The notes below the pieces were generated by a model, which did no database searches, was not told where the DNA came from, and saw only the letters and a program-made list of their open reading frames with translations. The translations under genes and the position numbers were made by a program. Shown piece by piece: positions 33,848 to 41,716 of a DNA stretch of 64,000 nt (the stretch's first letter is position 1; every line of letters starts with the position of its first letter). Source of the stretch: Streptomyces griseocarneus. Lineage in GTDB: Bacteria; Actinomycetota; Actinomycetes; Streptomycetales; Streptomycetaceae. Where the stretch lies: positions 1 through 64,000 of the forward strand of contig PENC01000026.1 in the NCBI GenBank assembly GCA_003674045.1. The letters run 5' to 3'.

Positions 33848-34082
33848 AGGTGCTCCTCGTCGGTACTGGGGAAAAACTTGGGGATGCATCGGGGATACAA
33901 ATGAACGCCCTACTCAGAAGGGTGCACCTTCAAAGGTGGGCGAAACCACGAGCCTAACAATTAGCCGGGGAAAGGGGGAAGAAGGAACGGGGAGAAACCG
34001 CGCAAGAAACGCGTCAGCGCAGGTCAGGGCCTGTCTCTCAAGGTCCGCCCCGGGCGCCCCGGGCGATCGTTCCCGGCCCGGC

Positions 34083-34160
34083 GGCGCCCCGAAGGGGCGC
34101 GGGGCTGTTTCGATGTGCGGCTCTGCCGCGTGGGCGCGACCAGCCACGACGCACCCGCGG
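34083..34160 (+). repeat. Composite hairpin repeat, copy 9 (hairpin-insert variant)
   Basis: Like copy 4: GGGGCGCGGGGCTGT, then an inserted GCGGCTCTGCCGC hairpin, then GGGCGCGACCAGCC, but the CCCACCGG arm is replaced by ACGACGCACCCGCGG. It lies between greA and the DUF4307 gene and is the last copy before the island. Confidence 0.75.
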
Positions 34161-34201
34161 ACAACGTACCGGGCTTCCAGCGGAGCGCTCAGGCGGAGCG
34201 C

Positions 34202-34603
34202 TCAGTCGGTGGTGCAGCCCTCGAGCTTGGTGGAGGCCGCGTGCTGGGTGGTGCGCATCGTGACCCGCTCGGTGAAGTGCTTCTCCTTGCGGTCCATCCT
34301 GATGTCCATCCGGCCGACCTCGGAGCCGTCGCTGCCCAGCGACCGCAGGGTGCACACGCCCGTGGCGTCCTTGTCCTTGCGGACCTCCAGCACCGCCTGC
34401 ACGGTGGTCTCCGTCATCGGCTTGGAGCGGATCAGCTCCGCGCTGACATCGGCCTTGGTGGCGTAATGCACACCGAACCAGATGACCACGCCCGCCAGCG
34501 CCGTGCCCAGCACCGTGCCGACGATCTTGAGGGTGCGGTCCGCACGCTGGTCCGCCGACCGGCCGTAACGCCCCTCGGGGAGGCCCTCGCGCGCCGCAGC
34601 CAT
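34202..34603 (-). CDS. DUF4307 single-pass membrane protein
   Basis: A 133-residue protein with a cytoplasmic head (EGLPEGRYGRSADQRADRTL), one membrane helix (IVGTVLGTALAGVVIWFGV) and an extracytoplasmic beta-rich domain containing two cysteines (VCTLRS and EGCTTD) that could form a disulfide. This is the DUF4307 family, found next to mca across actinomycetes. The function is not known. It is divergent from mca with about 125 bp between starts. Confidence 0.88.
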   Translation of the reverse strand: MAAAREGLPEGRYGRSADQRADRTLKIVGTVLGTALAGVVIWFGVHYATKADVSAELIRSKPMTETTVQAVLEVRKDKDATGVCTLRSLGSDGSEVGRMDIRMDRKEKHFTERVTMRTTQHAASTKLEGCTTD

Positions 34604-34728
34604 GATCTTCCTCCTGCTCGGGGACCGGCATCGTCGGCCGGAATGAATCGTCTCCCGCTTCGGTCACTATAGGAGGCGCCCCGAAACACCGATGAGACGG
34701 GCCACGACCAGTGACTGAGGACCGAGCG

Positions 34729-35598
34729 TTGACAGAGCAGCTGCGACTGATGGCGGTGCATGCCCACCCCGACGACGAGTCGAGCAAGGGCGCGGCCACG
34801 ATGGCCAAGTACGTGTCCGAGGGGGTGGACGTGTTGGTCGCGACCTGCACGGGCGGTGAGCGCGGCTCCATCCTCAACCCCAAGCTCCAGGGCGACCCCT
34901 ACATCGAGGCGAACATCCACGAGGTGCGCGCCAAGGAGATGGCGGAGGCGCGCGACATCCTCGGCGTGAAGCAGGAGTGGCTGGGCTTCGTGGACTCCGG
35001 GCTGCCCGAGGGCGACCCGCTGCCCCCGCTGCCCGAGGGCTGCTTCGCCCTCCAGGACGTCGACGAGGCGGCCGGGCGTCTGGTGAAGCTCATCCGTGAG
35101 TTCCGCCCGCACGTGATCACCACGTACGACGAGAACGGCGGCTACCCGCACCCCGACCACATCATGACCCACAAGATCTCGATGGTGGCCTTCGAGGCGG
35201 CGGGCGACCCGGAGCGCTACCCCGAGGCGGGCGAGCCCTGGCAGCCGCAGAAGCTCTACTACAACCAGGGCTTCAACCGGCCGCGCACCCTCGCCCTGCA
35301 CGAGGCGCTGCTGGCCCGCGGCCTGGACTCCCCCTACGGGGAGTGGCTGGAGCGCTGGGAGCAGATGGGCCGCGAGCGCACGCTGACCACGTATGTGCCC
35401 TGCGGTGATTTCTTCGAGATCCGCGACAAGGCGCTGATCGCGCACGCCACCCAGATCGACCCCGACGGCGGCTGGTTCCGCGTGCCGCTGGACCTCCAGC
35501 GCGAGGTCTGGCCGACCGAGGAGTACGAGCTCGCGAAGTCGCTCGTCGCCACCAGCCTCCCCGAGGACGACCTCTTCGCGGGCATCCGCAACAATTGA
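34729..35598 (+). CDS. mca: Mycothiol S-conjugate amidase
   Basis: A 289-residue zinc amidase of the LmbE/PIG-L family. It cleaves mycothiol-toxin conjugates to a mercapturic acid, which is exported, and GlcN-inositol, which is recycled. The zinc motif AHPDDE is near residue 11-16 with the third ligand in HPDH near 145, and EVRAKEMAEARDILGVKQEW is the Mca/MshB signature. Mca differs from MshB by the KGAATMAKYV and C-terminal LFAGIR segments seen here. I favour the TTG at 34729 because GAGGA lies 8 bases upstream; a GTG at 34711 would add six residues. Confidence 0.94.
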   Translation: MTEQLRLMAVHAHPDDESSKGAATMAKYVSEGVDVLVATCTGGERGSILNPKLQGDPYIEANIHEVRAKEMAEARDILGVKQEWLGFVDSGLPEGDPLPPLPEGCFALQDVDEAAGRLVKLIREFRPHVITTYDENGGYPHPDHIMTHKISMVAFEAAGDPERYPEAGEPWQPQKLYYNQGFNRPRTLALHEALLARGLDSPYGEWLERWEQMGRERTLTTYVPCGDFFEIRDKALIAHATQIDPDGGWFRVPLDLQREVWPTEEYELAKSLVATSLPEDDLFAGIRNN

Positions 35599-35602
35599 CC
35601 CC

Positions 35603-35917
35603 ATGATGAGCGCGACTGCGACCCTCGCCGCCACCCACCTCGTGCCGCTCGCCGCCGACGATCTTGACAAGAACAAGGTCACGCCGGGCGTCCTCGGCTT
35701 CATCGTCTTCGCTCTGCTCGGCGCCGCCGTCTGGATGCTGATGAAGAGCATGAACAGGCACATGAAGAAGGTCTCGTTCGAGGAGGTCCCGGAGGGCGCG
35801 GCGATGACCGCGGCCGCGACCCCCGCCACGGCCGCCACCGCGTCCGGCACGGCCGGGGGCGCGAAGGACGGCAAGGGCGGTAAGGGCGGTAAGGGCGGCA
35901 GCGCCGCCAAGGGCTGA
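35603..35917 (+). CDS. Small membrane protein with Gly/Lys tail
   Basis: A 104-residue protein with one central membrane helix (PGVLGFIVFALLGAAVWMLM) followed by KSMNRHMKKVSFEEVPEG and a low-complexity tail of repeated GGKGGKGG. The middle segment is conserved in the streptomycete gene that follows mca. It starts 5 bp after mca and is likely translated with it. Function unknown; a role in thiol detoxification is possible only by neighbourhood. Confidence 0.8.
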   Translation: MMSATATLAATHLVPLAADDLDKNKVTPGVLGFIVFALLGAAVWMLMKSMNRHMKKVSFEEVPEGAAMTAAATPATAATASGTAGGAKDGKGGKGGKGGSAAKG

Positions 35918-36131
35918 CGGCCGGCCGCCGCCCGGCGGCCCCGAGCCCTTCCCGCAGGCCCGGCGGCCCGGCACTGTGCCGAGCCGCCATGTCGGCCATC
36001 CCGCGTCCGGACCGGCCGCGGGCCACTCCGGTGGCGGACCCCGTCCGGTCCTCCGTCCGGTGGAACCTGGCGCACGCCGCCCCCTTCCGCGCCCGCGGCA
36101 CCGCTGCCCGGCGGCGGTCCCCCTTCGGCGG

Positions 36132-36299
36132 TCAGCCGACCAGGCGGACCTGGCCGAGCCCGAAGTGGTCCAGCACCGTATGCAGGCCGGCCGGCATCGA
36201 ACGGGCGGCGATGGGCTGTGGCGAGCGGACGCGGGAAGTGTCGAGGCTCTTTTGCTCGTCGAGGACGTGGTCGAGGACGTGGACGCGGCCCGCCGGGAC
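36132..36299 (-). pseudogene. C-terminal fragment of an unidentified gene
   Basis: The minus strand encodes 55 residues with good coding character (PAGRVHVLDHVLDEQKSLDT, then SPQPIAARSMPAGLHTVLDH and FGLGQVRLVG) before a stop. Upstream in frame there is a TAG at the palindrome centred on 36301, and no start codon or ribosome binding site is present. It looks like the 3' end of a gene whose front was cut away at the palindrome. I do not recognise the family. Confidence 0.4.
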
Positions 36300-36345
36300 C
36301 TAGGTCCTATTTCGACCGGGCGGGAACCGTGCAAGGGTGAAGCCG
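36296..36345 (+). promoter_or_regulatory. Palindromic operator and promoter-like block, copy A
   Basis: GGACCTAGGTCC (36296-36307) is a perfect 12-bp palindrome followed by TATTTCGACC. The following 48 bp match the block at 42066 at 34 positions. The core resembles the GGGAC-N4-GTCCC sites bound by NarL/DosR-type LuxR regulators. The intact gene that it once served is not visible. Confidence 0.55.
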
Positions 36346-36875
36346 CGCGATCGACACGTCGGGGAACCACCCGGGGATCCGCCAGGACCGGTTCCGTTCA
36401 CTGGCCGACCGACTTCTCGCGTACTGCGGCACGGGAATCAGATTTCGAGCAATTCCAGAAATTCGAGCAATCGGAAAGCGTCGGGGAAATACCGGACCCG
36501 TCGGCTCGCATTCGATGGATCGCCGACTTCGCACAGGAAGCGGACAGCCTGGGCGCGGAATCGCCCCTCCCCGGCCGGTCAGGCTCATTATGGGAATTTT
36601 CTCGCCCGTGGCGAGCGCCATGTACGCTCCAGTGAGTTTCCGGACATTCTCCATCGATTCTGGCGTGATTCCGGCGCAATGAGACCCCGACGGTATGGAG
36701 GCCGGCGCCCCGATGCCGCGCAGCGTGAATTGAGCGTGCTGCTCGCGGGCCTGGGCGGCGCGTCGGCGCTTCCCTGCGTGTTGAGACACCCTGTGTCCCG
36801 CTGACGCGCGCCCGGAACATGCCCCGCACATGGCTGCCTCAGGTGATGATGCGGGCACTTTATCGTGGTGGTGAC

Positions 36876-37024
36876 AGCAAAGGTCGGACAAAGGTGGATT
36901 TTGCTTCGCCACCCGTACCGAGGCCCGATCGGCGATCACAAATGGATCGTCGGCTTCCGCAAAATCCAACGGAGATCGCCGAGTCGGTCCCGTTGCAGAA
37001 TCCGACATTTCGCCGACCTTTGCT
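36876..37024. repeat. Nested inverted repeats in low-GC DNA
   Basis: AGCAAAGGTCGG (36876-36887) is repeated inverted at 37013-37024. Between them lie GGATTTTGC/GCAAAATCC and GGCGATC/GATCGCC inverted pairs whose order interlocks. This could be a folded RNA, a cluster of binding sites or the relic of a small mobile element. Confidence 0.4.
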
Positions 37025-37731
37025 CCATGGCGGGTACCGGCGGCTTTGGGTGGACGTCGAGATTTGGCAAAGAGTGCTGGTCAACCGATTGCGCCAGCAT
37101 GTAGCCTGAAGTGGACTCGGGTGGTCAGTATGCGTCTCGAGCGCATCAAGGGGGGCTCCTTCGCCTGGCCGTAAAGCGCTGCTTTGTGGTCGCGCACCGA
37201 TTCTTCATGGTGTTGCCATTTTCACCTGCGAATAATCTGGTGCGCCAGCACGGGGGGAGATTGCATTGACGTCCTGCCTATGTCCACTTTCCATGGATTC
37301 GCTGGGCTCCCGTATTCACGGCGATACTCCCCGTCCGGGAGCTATTGATCCAGCAGTGAAGGTCGACCCACCGGCAGGGTTACGGCTCGGTCAATGCCAG
37401 GGCATGGCTTGACCGGGGGAGGCCGGAAGAGAGGCCGCCGTCCTGGCCGACGCCCCCTGTGACGAGTGGCGGAAGATCTCCGTGGACGCCGCTCTCCAGG
37501 ATCTCCGCCTCCTTGCCCGGTTCAAGGCAGCCTCCGTCTCTCCCCACCTCTTCTGACGTCCTGCTGGCCTCTGCACGGCAGGACCGGGCGGGACATCGGG
37601 CTGCCGCCTGTCGTGACCGCCGCCCGTCGGGTGACCTGCCGGCGTTCACCGCTCAGCGCCGGGGGTGCCGCGTGAATGAAGCCCTTGGACGTTTTTCTCA
37701 TGCTCTTTGAGGGAGAAAGAGGAGACAGGAC

Positions 37732-38217
37732 ATGGAAGAAGCGCTGGCCACAAAACTCACCTGCCGGGAGTTAGACGTGCTCGGCCTGCTGGCGCGGGGG
37801 TTGAGCAACCGGCTCATCGCTCGAAGGCTGGACATCTCGGAGAAGACCGTGAAGAACCACCTCAGCAGCATTTACTTGAAGATCGGCGCCACCGACCGCA
37901 CTCAGGCCGCGCTCTACGCCCAACACGCCGGCCTGACCGACCCCGGGAAAGCGGCTCCGTCCGCCTCGGTGTCCGCTCTGGCCTGCGATCCCGTCCCCGA
38001 GGAGGGTTCGCCGCCGACGGACCCCGCCCTCACCACGCGCGAGCGGAGCGTACTCCGGCTGCTGGCGCGGGGATTGAGCAACCGGGTCATCGCTCGAAGA
38101 CTGGACATCTCGGAGAAGACCGTGAAGAACCACCTCAGCAGCATTTACTTGAAGATCGGTGCCGCCCACCGCACTCAGGCCGCGCTCTACGCCCAATACG
38201 TCGGCCTCGCTTCCTGA
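37732..38217 (+). CDS. Orphan regulator made of two LuxR-type helix-turn-helix domains
   Basis: A 161-residue protein that is nothing but two NarL/LuxR DNA-binding domains (about residues 7-66 and 99-157) joined by a 30-residue Ser/Pro linker; there is no receiver or ligand domain. The halves share LLARGLSN and RLDISEKTVKNHLSSIYLKI exactly. At DNA level 138 bp (37786-37923 and 38059-38196) are 132/138 identical, so the duplication is recent. Leu14 is a TTA codon (37771-37773), which in Streptomyces needs the bldA tRNA. GAGGAG lies upstream of the ATG. Its 3' end overlaps the convergent hydrolase gene by 31 bp. It is the likely pathway-specific regulator of the cluster to its right. Confidence 0.88.
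   Translation: MEEALATKLTCRELDVLGLLARGLSNRLIARRLDISEKTVKNHLSSIYLKIGATDRTQAALYAQHAGLTDPGKAAPSASVSALACDPVPEEGSPPTDPALTTRERSVLRLLARGLSNRVIARRLDISEKTVKNHLSSIYLKIGAAHRTQAALYAQYVGLAS
37786..37923 (+). repeat. Direct repeat unit 1 in the LuxR-type gene
   Basis: First 138-bp unit; it differs from the second, 273 bp (91 codons) downstream, at six positions. Confidence 0.95.
38059..38196 (+). repeat. Direct repeat unit 2 in the LuxR-type gene
   Basis: Second 138-bp unit, encoding the C-terminal helix-turn-helix with only four amino-acid changes from unit 1. Confidence 0.95.
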
Positions 38218-39059
38218 GCGGCTCGCGGCCGGACCTCTTCTCCGACCCGCGAGCATCCCTCCTCGACGAGGAACTCCCGCACCAGCTTGCCCGCCTCGTC
38301 CCGGCACTCCTCGAAATAGGCGTGCCGGGCGCCCGGGAAGAGATGTGTGCGGGCATTGGGGATGCGGGAGGCGAGCAGCCGGAGGTTGTCCGGCGGGGTG
38401 AGCCGGTCCTGGTCGCCGTGGAGGATCAGGGTGGGGGCCGCGATGCCCGGCAGTTCGCTCCATGCGTCGTGCTCGTTGCTGGCGACGAGGTGGCCGCGGC
38501 GGGCATGGGCGGGCATCCGCGGGTCGCCGAGAGTGCGGTAGGGGCCAGGGTGCGCGGCCCGCCAGGCGGGGGAGTACATCAGGTCGGCCAGCACCCGGCG
38601 TACGGCCTCCGGATCCGGCTGTGCGAGGGACCGCCGTACCGACGCGTCGCGTTCCACGGCGTACGGACCGCCGGGGGAGGTGCAGCCCAGGACCAGTCGG
38701 CGGACCCGCTCCGGGTGCCGGATTGCGAGCCACTGCGCGACCCGGCCGCCCATCGAGGTGCCGTACACGTCGGCGCGCGCGATACCGAGCGCGTCCAGGA
38801 CCGCGACGACGTCGTCCGCGAACTGCCGGACGGAGTACGGCCCTTCGGGCTTGTCGCTGTCGCCCGTGCCGCGCGGGTCCAGGGTGACGGTGGAGCGCAC
38901 GGTGTGGAAGTCCTCGCGCACGTCGTCCCACCAGTGGTGGTCGTTCGCCTGCCCGGCGAGCAGCACCAGCGGCGGCCCTTCCCCGTGGTGCTGGTACGCC
39001 AAGGCCGTGCCGTCCTGGGCGCGGGCGAAGGTCGGGACCGGCCGGTCGTGTTCGGTCAT
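38187..39059 (-). CDS. Alpha/beta hydrolase
   Basis: A 290-residue cytoplasmic hydrolase of the haloperoxidase/esterase type. The nucleophile is S102 in YGTSMGGRVAQ, the acid is in LHGDQDRLTPP, and the histidine is in FPGARHAYFEE; the oxyanion strand is LVLLAGQAND. Within the cluster it could act as a thioesterase, esterase or amide-trimming enzyme, or in self-protection; no substrate can be read. The C-terminal 30 residues overlap the end of the LuxR gene on the other strand. I chose ATG 39059 because the catalytic domain begins there. Confidence 0.88.
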   Translation of the reverse strand: MTEHDRPVPTFARAQDGTALAYQHHGEGPPLVLLAGQANDHHWWDDVREDFHTVRSTVTLDPRGTGDSDKPEGPYSVRQFADDVVAVLDALGIARADVYGTSMGGRVAQWLAIRHPERVRRLVLGCTSPGGPYAVERDASVRRSLAQPDPEAVRRVLADLMYSPAWRAAHPGPYRTLGDPRMPAHARRGHLVASNEHDAWSELPGIAAPTLILHGDQDRLTPPDNLRLLASRIPNARTHLFPGARHAYFEECRDEAGKLVREFLVEEGCSRVGEEVRPRAAQEARPTYWA

Positions 39060-39205
39060 CGACGTCCTTCGAACGGGCACACAGGGCATAGGGGCGGCGG
39101 CGGTGTCACGAGTCCTCCTCATGGTAGCCCGAACAGGCACGCGACATGGGCACTATTGATGTTCTGTCGGACGAGGGCTGCCGCGCGGGATCTGCGGCCG
39201 GAGCC

Positions 39206-40273
39206 TCACATCCGCCAGTCGCACGCGACCTTCAGCAGGCGGTCGTTCTGCTCGGGAGTGCCGATGGTGATCCGCACCCCCTCGTCGCCGAAGGGGCGCA
39301 CCATGACTCCCGCCGCCTCGCACGCGTCGGTGAACGCCTGCGTGCGCGAACCGAGGCGCAGCCAGACGAAGTTGGCCTGGCTGTCGGGAACGCTCCAGCC
39401 CGCGGCCCGCAGGGCGCGAGTGACCCGAGCGCGCTCGGCCACCAGGGTCCGGACCCGCTCCAGCAGTTCGGGTTCCGCTTCCAGCGAGGCCCGCGCGGCG
39501 GTCTGGGCGAGTCCGCTGACGCCGAACGGCACGGTGCAGGCCCGCAGCGCGGCCGCGACCGGCGGATGCGCGACCGCGTAGCCGACGCGCAGCCGTGCCA
39601 GCCCGTACGCCTTGGAAAAGGTGCGCAGAACGGCGACGTTGGGACGGTCGCGGTAGAGCTCGATGCCGTCGGGTACGTCGGTGTCGTCGACGAACTCGCG
39701 GTAGGCCTCGTCGAGCACCACCAGCACGTCGTCCGGCACCCGGTCGAGGAAGCGCTCGAGCTCGCCGCGGTGCACGGCCGTGCTGGTCGGGTTGTTGGGG
39801 TTGCACACGATGACCATGCGGGTGCGGTCCGTCACCGCATCGGCCATGGCCTCCAGGTCGTGCCGCTCGTCACGCAGCGGAATCTGCACAGGGGCGGCCC
39901 CGGTGGCCCAGACGAGCATGGGGTACGCCTCGAACGAGCGCCAGGCGAACAGAACTTCGTCCCCTTCGCCGGCCGCGGCGCACAGCAGGTCCTTGATGAT
40001 GCCGAGCGATCCGGTGCCGGGAACGACGTGCTCCGGGGGCACCGAGAGGGCCGCGGACAGCTCCGTGATCAGTTCACTGCTCTTCGCGTCGGGGTAGCGG
40101 TTGACGCGTCCCAGTTCCTCGCTCATCGAGGCGACGACCGACGGCAGCGGGGGGTAGGGGTTCTCGTTCGACGACAGCTTGTCCACCAGGTCGCTGGGCG
40201 CGGCCCGGCCCGGGACATAGCGGGGCAGCCCGGAGACATCGGCGCGCAGCCGGGGGGCAGGTGCAGAGGGCAT
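39206..40273 (-). CDS. HisC-like PLP aminotransferase
   Basis: A 355-residue fold type I aminotransferase of the histidinol-phosphate / aromatic aminotransferase branch. The cofactor lysine is K221 (RTFSKAYGLA), NPNNPTS (158-164) and LDEAY (187-191) bind PLP, and KLSSNENPY near 32-40 is the HisC/Pat substrate lip. The complete his operon is not here, so this is a cluster copy, probably acting on a 2-oxo acid or an aldehyde intermediate. It follows the EPSP-synthase-like gene on the same strand with 93 bp between, a gap that contains a strong hairpin. Confidence 0.92.
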   Translation of the reverse strand: MPSAPAPRLRADVSGLPRYVPGRAAPSDLVDKLSSNENPYPPLPSVVASMSEELGRVNRYPDAKSSELITELSAALSVPPEHVVPGTGSLGIIKDLLCAAAGEGDEVLFAWRSFEAYPMLVWATGAAPVQIPLRDERHDLEAMADAVTDRTRMVIVCNPNNPTSTAVHRGELERFLDRVPDDVLVVLDEAYREFVDDTDVPDGIELYRDRPNVAVLRTFSKAYGLARLRVGYAVAHPPVAAALRACTVPFGVSGLAQTAARASLEAEPELLERVRTLVAERARVTRALRAAGWSVPDSQANFVWLRLGSRTQAFTDACEAAGVMVRPFGDEGVRITIGTPEQNDRLLKVACDWRM

Positions 40274-40321
40274 GGGGGAACTTCCTGAGCGGGGGAAGCG
40301 GACGGTCGTGTGCTGTGGCGA

Positions 40322-40353
40322 GGCGCGCGGGCGGGAGATCCGGCCCGCGCGCC
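40322..40353 (-). terminator. Hairpin between the EPSP-synthase-like and HisC-like genes
   Basis: GGCGCGCGGGC pairs perfectly with GCCCGCGCGCC over a 10-base loop, 14 bp after the upstream stop. It may be a partial terminator or an RNA-stabilising element that sets the ratio of the two proteins. Confidence 0.5.
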
Positions 40354-40366
40354 GACTGCTCTGCCG

Positions 40367-41716
40367 TCAGCCGATGGCCCCGGCGGGCGCGGCCTCCTCC
40401 TCGACGGCCGTGGTCAGCACCCCTGCCTTGGTGAACTCCTCCATGAAGCTGGGGAAGGACAGCTTCACGTCTTCGAAGCCCGAGAACCGGTTGGCGGACT
40501 GCATCCGCAGGCCGGCCACGAACAGCGACATGAAGATGCGGTGGTCACCCCAGCTGGACAGCGTCACTCCGCCGGGGTACGTCTGCGCGCCGCGGACCAG
40601 GAAGCCGTCGCAGACCCCGTCGGCGTACAGGACCTCGATGTCCACGCCCGCGCGGGTCAGTTCGGCGGCCATGGCCTCGATGCGCGACGCCTTGTGGAAC
40701 CGGGTGACGCGTCCGCCGGTCACCCGCAGGCTGCCCTGCACGTACGCCCCGAGGGCGGCGAGCGTGGGCACGATGTTGGGGCAGTCCTGCACATCCACCT
40801 CGAAGTCGCCGCACATGCTGCCCGGCGGGTTGTCGACGATCATCGACTGGGTGTCCTCGTCGAAGGTGATGCTCACCCCGAGCTTTTCCAGGATCGGGAC
40901 GATCGCGAACTCGCCCTGCAGGCTGTCGCCGTAGACGTTGGTCAGGACGGTCCGGCCCGGGAAGAGCGCGGCGGCGGCCAGCAGGTACGAGGCGGAGGTG
41001 TAGTCCTCGTGGATGGTCACGTCCAGGGTCTGGTAGTGGGAGGGCTCCACCTGGTAGTGACGCATGTCCTCCGACACGGCCAGCTTGATGCCCGCGTCGG
41101 TCAGGCTCGCCAGCGTCTGCCGGATGTACGACTGGGAGTAGACCTCGCCCGACACCTTGATCTCCACCGGGCCTTCGGCCAGCGGCGCGGCGAACAGGAT
41201 GGCGGTGATGAACTGCGAGCTGATGTCGCCCGGCAGATGGCAGGTGCCGCCCTTCAGGCCGCCTCCCCAGTTGACGACCGGGGCCTTGCCCTCGTCGGCG
41301 ATCGACTCGATGTCCGAGCCGAGTTCGCGCAGCGCGTCCAGCAGGGGCTCCATCACGCGCCTGCGCAGGGTCGCGTCGCCCGTCACCACGACCGGCGTCG
41401 GCAGAGCGGAGGCCAGTGCCGTCACGATGCGGAACACCAGACCCGAGCCGCGGGACTGGACGACGCGCCGGATGTCCGGGAGGGTCCCTCCGATGCCCTT
41501 GATCTCCAGGTATCCCTCGTGCTCGGTGATCTCGGCGCCGAAGGCACGGCAGGCGTTCTTCATCGTCTCCGTCTCGTCGCAACGGAGGTCGTTGTAGACG
41601 CGTGACGTTCCCTCGGCCAGCGTGCCGACCAGAATGGCCCGTTGCGTCTCCGGCTTCGAAGAGGGGACGCGGAAAGTTCCGGAGAAGGAATCGATCGGAT
41701 CAACCTGCAGCAGCAT
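40367..41716 (-). CDS. EPSP-synthase-like enolpyruvyl transferase
   Basis: A 449-residue protein of the EPSP synthase/MurA superfamily with the two inside-out alpha-beta domains. Kept features: VPSSKPETQR (K21, R26 for PEP/phosphate), TGDATLRRR, ISSQF (S166, S167, Q168), D308 in the VDVQDCPN segment and GDHR (391-393). Changed features: the first loop is SSKPETQR where shikimate enzymes have SKS.SNR; the NAGT loop is RGSG; and the KE(S/T)xR acceptor loop is HKASR (341-345), so the catalytic glutamate is alanine. I infer a different acceptor than shikimate 3-phosphate. A resistant duplicate of housekeeping AroA is an alternative but fits the changed residues less well. Confidence 0.88.
   Translation of the reverse strand: MLLQVDPIDSFSGTFRVPSSKPETQRAILVGTLAEGTSRVYNDLRCDETETMKNACRAFGAEITEHEGYLEIKGIGGTLPDIRRVVQSRGSGLVFRIVTALASALPTPVVVTGDATLRRRVMEPLLDALRELGSDIESIADEGKAPVVNWGGGLKGGTCHLPGDISSQFITAILFAAPLAEGPVEIKVSGEVYSQSYIRQTLASLTDAGIKLAVSEDMRHYQVEPSHYQTLDVTIHEDYTSASYLLAAAALFPGRTVLTNVYGDSLQGEFAIVPILEKLGVSITFDEDTQSMIVDNPPGSMCGDFEVDVQDCPNIVPTLAALGAYVQGSLRVTGGRVTRFHKASRIEAMAAELTRAGVDIEVLYADGVCDGFLVRGAQTYPGGVTLSSWGDHRIFMSLFVAGLRMQSANRFSGFEDVKLSFPSFMEEFTKAGVLTTAVEEEAAPAGAIG

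Larger units (their letters stand above)
35918..37731. other. Gene-poor left edge of the island
   Basis: I find no intact gene in these 1.8 kb. It holds a C-terminal gene fragment (36132-36299), a perfect palindrome with promoter-like DNA (36296-36345), a lower-GC section (36420-37330) with nested inverted repeats, a short coding-like tail (about 37413-37557) and the leader of the LuxR-type gene. The open frames that span it have amino-acid composition unlike real proteins. Confidence 0.6.

Noticed and set aside
36307..37008. A 233-codon minus-strand frame at the island edge
   Set aside because: The predicted protein is rich in Ser/Pro/Arg with no family resemblance and runs through the inverted repeats; codon positions show no coding bias.
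40367..41716. Housekeeping aroA
   Set aside because: The shikimate-binding loop is altered and the gene sits in a variable cluster; I kept only the superfamily call.
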